Assembly (NCBI GenBank): GCA_902795065.1
Contig: CADBJR010000024.1
Span: 1 to 43,498, forward strand
Source of the DNA: an uncultured Coriobacteriaceae bacterium
GTDB lineage: Bacteria > Actinomycetota > Coriobacteriia > Coriobacteriales > Atopobiaceae
Length of the DNA stretch: 43,498 nt
Reading direction: 5' to 3'
Part shown: piece after piece, positions 41,277-43,498 of the stretch
Numbering within the stretch: position 1 is the first letter of the stretch
Layout of the letters: each line of letters starts with the position of its first letter
Program-made: the position numbers and the translations under genes
Notes under the pieces: generated by a model
Told to the model about the DNA's origin: nothing
Seen by the model: the letters and a program-made list of their open reading frames with translations, nothing else
Databases searched by the model: none

Positions 41277-43496
41277 TCAGCCTTCGCCGCCGCCGGTATC
41301 GCTCTCGCCGCCGCCGGATTCGCCTCCGCCTTCGCCGCCGCCGGTGTCTCCGCCGGTGTCTCCGCCGGTGTCTCCGCCGGTGTCTCCGCCGGTGTCTCCG
41401 CCGGTGTCGCCGCCTTGCTGCTGTTCCTGCTCCTGCTGCTTGCGGCGCTCTTCCTCCTCCTTCATGCGCTCCTCGGCTTCCCGCTTCGCCTCTTCCTCGG
41501 CAGCCCTCTTCGCCGCCTCTTCAGCTTCCTTCTTGGCGAGTTCCTCATCGTTCATCGCCGCGGAGGTGCCCACGAACTTCCACGTGCTATTGGGGAGGTA
41601 GTTCGGGCGGATGCCGCTGTCTGGGAAGTCCTGCCAATCCACGCCCTCGAGGACCGAGTTCATGAAGTTGGCGAAGATCGGCTGGGGAAGGTCCGCCGTG
41701 TGGGCGTTGTAGCCCTGGTAGTAGACCGTCTCGCGCGACTCGAGAACGCCGCACCAGACCGCGGTCGTGTACTGCGGGGTATAGCCGACGAACCACAGGT
41801 CGGTCGCCTCGTCGGAGGTGCCGGTCTTGCCGGCGATGGGGGCGTTGGCGTACCACATGGCACCGACCTCGTAGCCGGTGGCGTTGCCGGCGACGACGCC
41901 CTTGAGGATGTCGGTCGCAGCCTCGGCCACGCCGTCCTCGAGGACCTTCTCGGGATTGTCGGTGTGCTCGTAGACGACGTTGCCGTTACGGTCCTCGATG
42001 CGCGTGATGCAGCACGGGTCGCGATGGTAGCCGCCGGTCGCGAGGACCGAGAAGCCCTCGGCCATCTGGAGGGGCGGAACGCCGACCGAGCCGATGGAGA
42101 TCGAGAGGTACGCGGGGATGTCGACGTCGATGCCCATGAGCCTGCAGGTCTCGACGATCTTCTCAGCGCCGATGGCCTCGGCGACCTGCGCGTAGGCGGT
42201 GTTGGACGAGAGGACCGTCGCGCTCTCGAGGGTCTGGTTGCCGTAGTTGGAGTTGCCGTAGTTCTGGACCTTCCACGTGGGCGTGATCTGCATCGGCGAG
42301 GTGCAGTTGAGGTTGACGTTGGGGTTCATGCCCGAGCGCAGGGCTGCGACGAGCGTATAGACCTTGAAGCTCGAGCCGCACTGGCGTGTCGCGGCGGTGG
42401 CGGCGTTGAACTCGTTGTTGTCGTAGCTGCGGCCGCCGACCATGGCGCGCACGTAGCCGTTTCCGTTCTCGATGCAGACGAGGGCGCCGGTGAGCGAGTC
42501 GTTCCAGGACTCGTCGAGCTGGTTGACGACGGCGCGCTCTGCTGCACGCTGGATATCGGGGTCGATGGTGGTGTAGACCTTGAGGCCGCCCTGGAGGATG
42601 GTCGCCTCATCGAAGTCCTCGAGCAGGAGCTCGCGCACGTAGTCGGTGAAGTAGGGGAAGGTGCCCACGGGGTAGCCGAGGGAGCCGATGTTCAGGACGA
42701 GCTCCTCGGAGGACGCCGCATCGAACTCCTCCTGGGTGATGTCGCCCGCATACAGCATGCGGTCGAGGACGATGTTGCGGCGCGAGATCGCGAGGTCGGG
42801 GTTGATCGTGGGGTCGTAGACCGACGGCGATTGCGGCAGGCCGACGAGTAGCGCCGCCTGGGAGAGCGTGAGGTCGCTCGCATGCACGTTGAAGTAGGTG
42901 ACCGCCGCGGCCTCGATGCCGTAGGCGCCGTGGCCGTAGTAGATGGTGTTGAGGTACATGTTCAGGATCTGGTCCTTGGTGAACATCTTCTCCATCTGAA
43001 GCGCGATGTAGGCCTCGCGGACCTTTCGCTTGACCGAGTACTCGAACTGCTCGGACGAGAGAACCGTGTTGCGGACCAGCTGCTGCGTGATCGTGGACGC
43101 GCCCTCGGAGCGGCCCATGAGCTGCGCCCACACGGCGCGGAGGATGCCCTGCGGGTCGACGCCGTTATGCGTGTAGAAGCGGACGTCCTCGGTGTCGACC
43201 GTGCCGTCGATCACGTACCGCGAGACCTGGGAGAGGTCGATCGAGCGACGCTGCTGCAGGTAGTACTCGGCGATCTGCGTGCCGTTGCAGTCGTAGATGC
43301 GGGTCGGCTCGGCGACAAGATAGGCCTCTGCGGAGGTATAGTCGGGCAGGTCCTCGAGCCATCCGGCGACGATCGAGGACAGCGACAGCGCGCCTGCGAC
43401 GGCGAGCATGGCCATGAAGCCGAAGAAACCGGCGATCGTGAAGCCCACGACGTGGGTCTTGGAATGCGAGCGTGCCCTGCGGGAGCGGATACCCAT
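41277..43496 (-). CDS. Class A penicillin-binding protein (PBP1A-like)
   Basis: Bifunctional peptidoglycan transglycosylase/transpeptidase, 739 residues from the ATG at the window edge (a longer N-terminus cannot be excluded). Basic cytoplasmic start and membrane segment (GFTIAGFFGFMAMLAVAGAL), GT51 domain with TEDVRFYTHNGVDPQGILRA (catalytic Glu), GASTITQQLVRN and KVREAYIALQMEK, then the transpeptidase domain with SxxK in GSSFK, SxN in SSNTAY and KTGT in AGKTGTSD. After about residue 650 comes a charged Lys/Glu/Gln helix and a Gly/Asp/Thr repeat tail (GGDT six times) encoded by 12-bp repeats. Converges on rlmKL. Confidence 0.93.
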   Translation of the reverse strand: MGIRSRRARSHSKTHVVGFTIAGFFGFMAMLAVAGALSLSSIVAGWLEDLPDYTSAEAYLVAEPTRIYDCNGTQIAEYYLQQRRSIDLSQVSRYVIDGTVDTEDVRFYTHNGVDPQGILRAVWAQLMGRSEGASTITQQLVRNTVLSSEQFEYSVKRKVREAYIALQMEKMFTKDQILNMYLNTIYYGHGAYGIEAAAVTYFNVHASDLTLSQAALLVGLPQSPSVYDPTINPDLAISRRNIVLDRMLYAGDITQEEFDAASSEELVLNIGSLGYPVGTFPYFTDYVRELLLEDFDEATILQGGLKVYTTIDPDIQRAAERAVVNQLDESWNDSLTGALVCIENGNGYVRAMVGGRSYDNNEFNAATAATRQCGSSFKVYTLVAALRSGMNPNVNLNCTSPMQITPTWKVQNYGNSNYGNQTLESATVLSSNTAYAQVAEAIGAEKIVETCRLMGIDVDIPAYLSISIGSVGVPPLQMAEGFSVLATGGYHRDPCCITRIEDRNGNVVYEHTDNPEKVLEDGVAEAATDILKGVVAGNATGYEVGAMWYANAPIAGKTGTSDEATDLWFVGYTPQYTTAVWCGVLESRETVYYQGYNAHTADLPQPIFANFMNSVLEGVDWQDFPDSGIRPNYLPNSTWKFVGTSAAMNDEELAKKEAEEAAKRAAEEEAKREAEERMKEEEERRKQQEQEQQQGGDTGGDTGGDTGGDTGGDTGGDTGGGEGGGESGGGESDTGGGEG
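41341..41412. repeat. Six 12-bp tandem repeats encoding the GGDT tail of the PBP
   Basis: CCGGTGTCTCCG is repeated five times exactly and a sixth time with one change (41401-41412). On the coding strand each unit gives four residues of Gly-Gly-Asp-Thr. Such runs vary in copy number by slippage without changing frame. Confidence 0.9.
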
Positions 43497-43498
43497 AG

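Noticed and set aside
41341-41412. Possible CRISPR-like repeat array
   Set aside because: The units are contiguous 12-mers without spacers, in frame within the PBP tail.

Overview
The window is high-GC DNA with strong Shine-Dalgarno sites, tightly packed operons, frequent GTG starts and Actinobacteria-like codon use. Type III glutamine synthetase, a split archaeal-type glutamate synthase, membrane-anchored GH3 beta-glucosidases, a bifunctional RlmKL and a Y-family polymerase paired with a small downstream protein together suggest a gut Coriobacteriia, most likely Collinsella or a close relative. The taxonomic call is inference from content and style; no marker gene is present.

Region 1 (129-14269) is a nitrogen-assimilation island built from two divergent operons. 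Leftward: type III glutamine synthetase (GSIII), an ammonium transporter fused to a PII protein, asparagine synthetase and PurF. Rightward: a five-gene split glutamate synthase (amidotransferase, FMN/Fe-S synthase core, ferredoxin, FAD oxidoreductase, GXGXG domain), a short divergent glutamine synthetase-like protein and an ANTAR RNA-binding regulator. The 394-bp divergent region holds three copies of one RNA design: a hairpin with hexaloop AANGGC (A at position 1, G at position 4, the signature of ANTAR targets) that overlaps, and so excludes, a strong intrinsic terminator. Each hairpin begins about at a plausible transcription start. This is the most interesting feature of the window: an apparent ANTAR antitermination circuit covering both operons, whose regulator has lost its receiver phospho-acceptor and is encoded next to a glutamine synthetase homologue with a Lys where the catalytic flap Glu is expected.

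Region 2 (14270-24160) is a plastic glycoside region: a GtrA protein, a 145-bp element with terminal inverted repeats, the 3' remnant of a GHKL histidine kinase abutting the 3' remnant of a GH3 gene, a 22-bp perfect palindrome, a frameshifted TetR gene, an intact domain-permuted GH3 with membrane segments at both ends, type 2 argC, and a leftward GH3 / GtrA-like pair.

Region 3 (24161-36996) holds two MacB/FtsX-type ABC exporters with very large outer domains, glycerate kinase, a DJ-1 family protein, a Y-family polymerase with a small downstream protein, an EamA permease and a HAD phosphatase. Region 4 (36997-43498) has REP-like palindromes, phosphoglucomutase, RlmKL whose RlmL half appears to lack its catalytic motifs, and a class A penicillin-binding protein with a Gly-rich repeat tail, whose start lies at the window edge.
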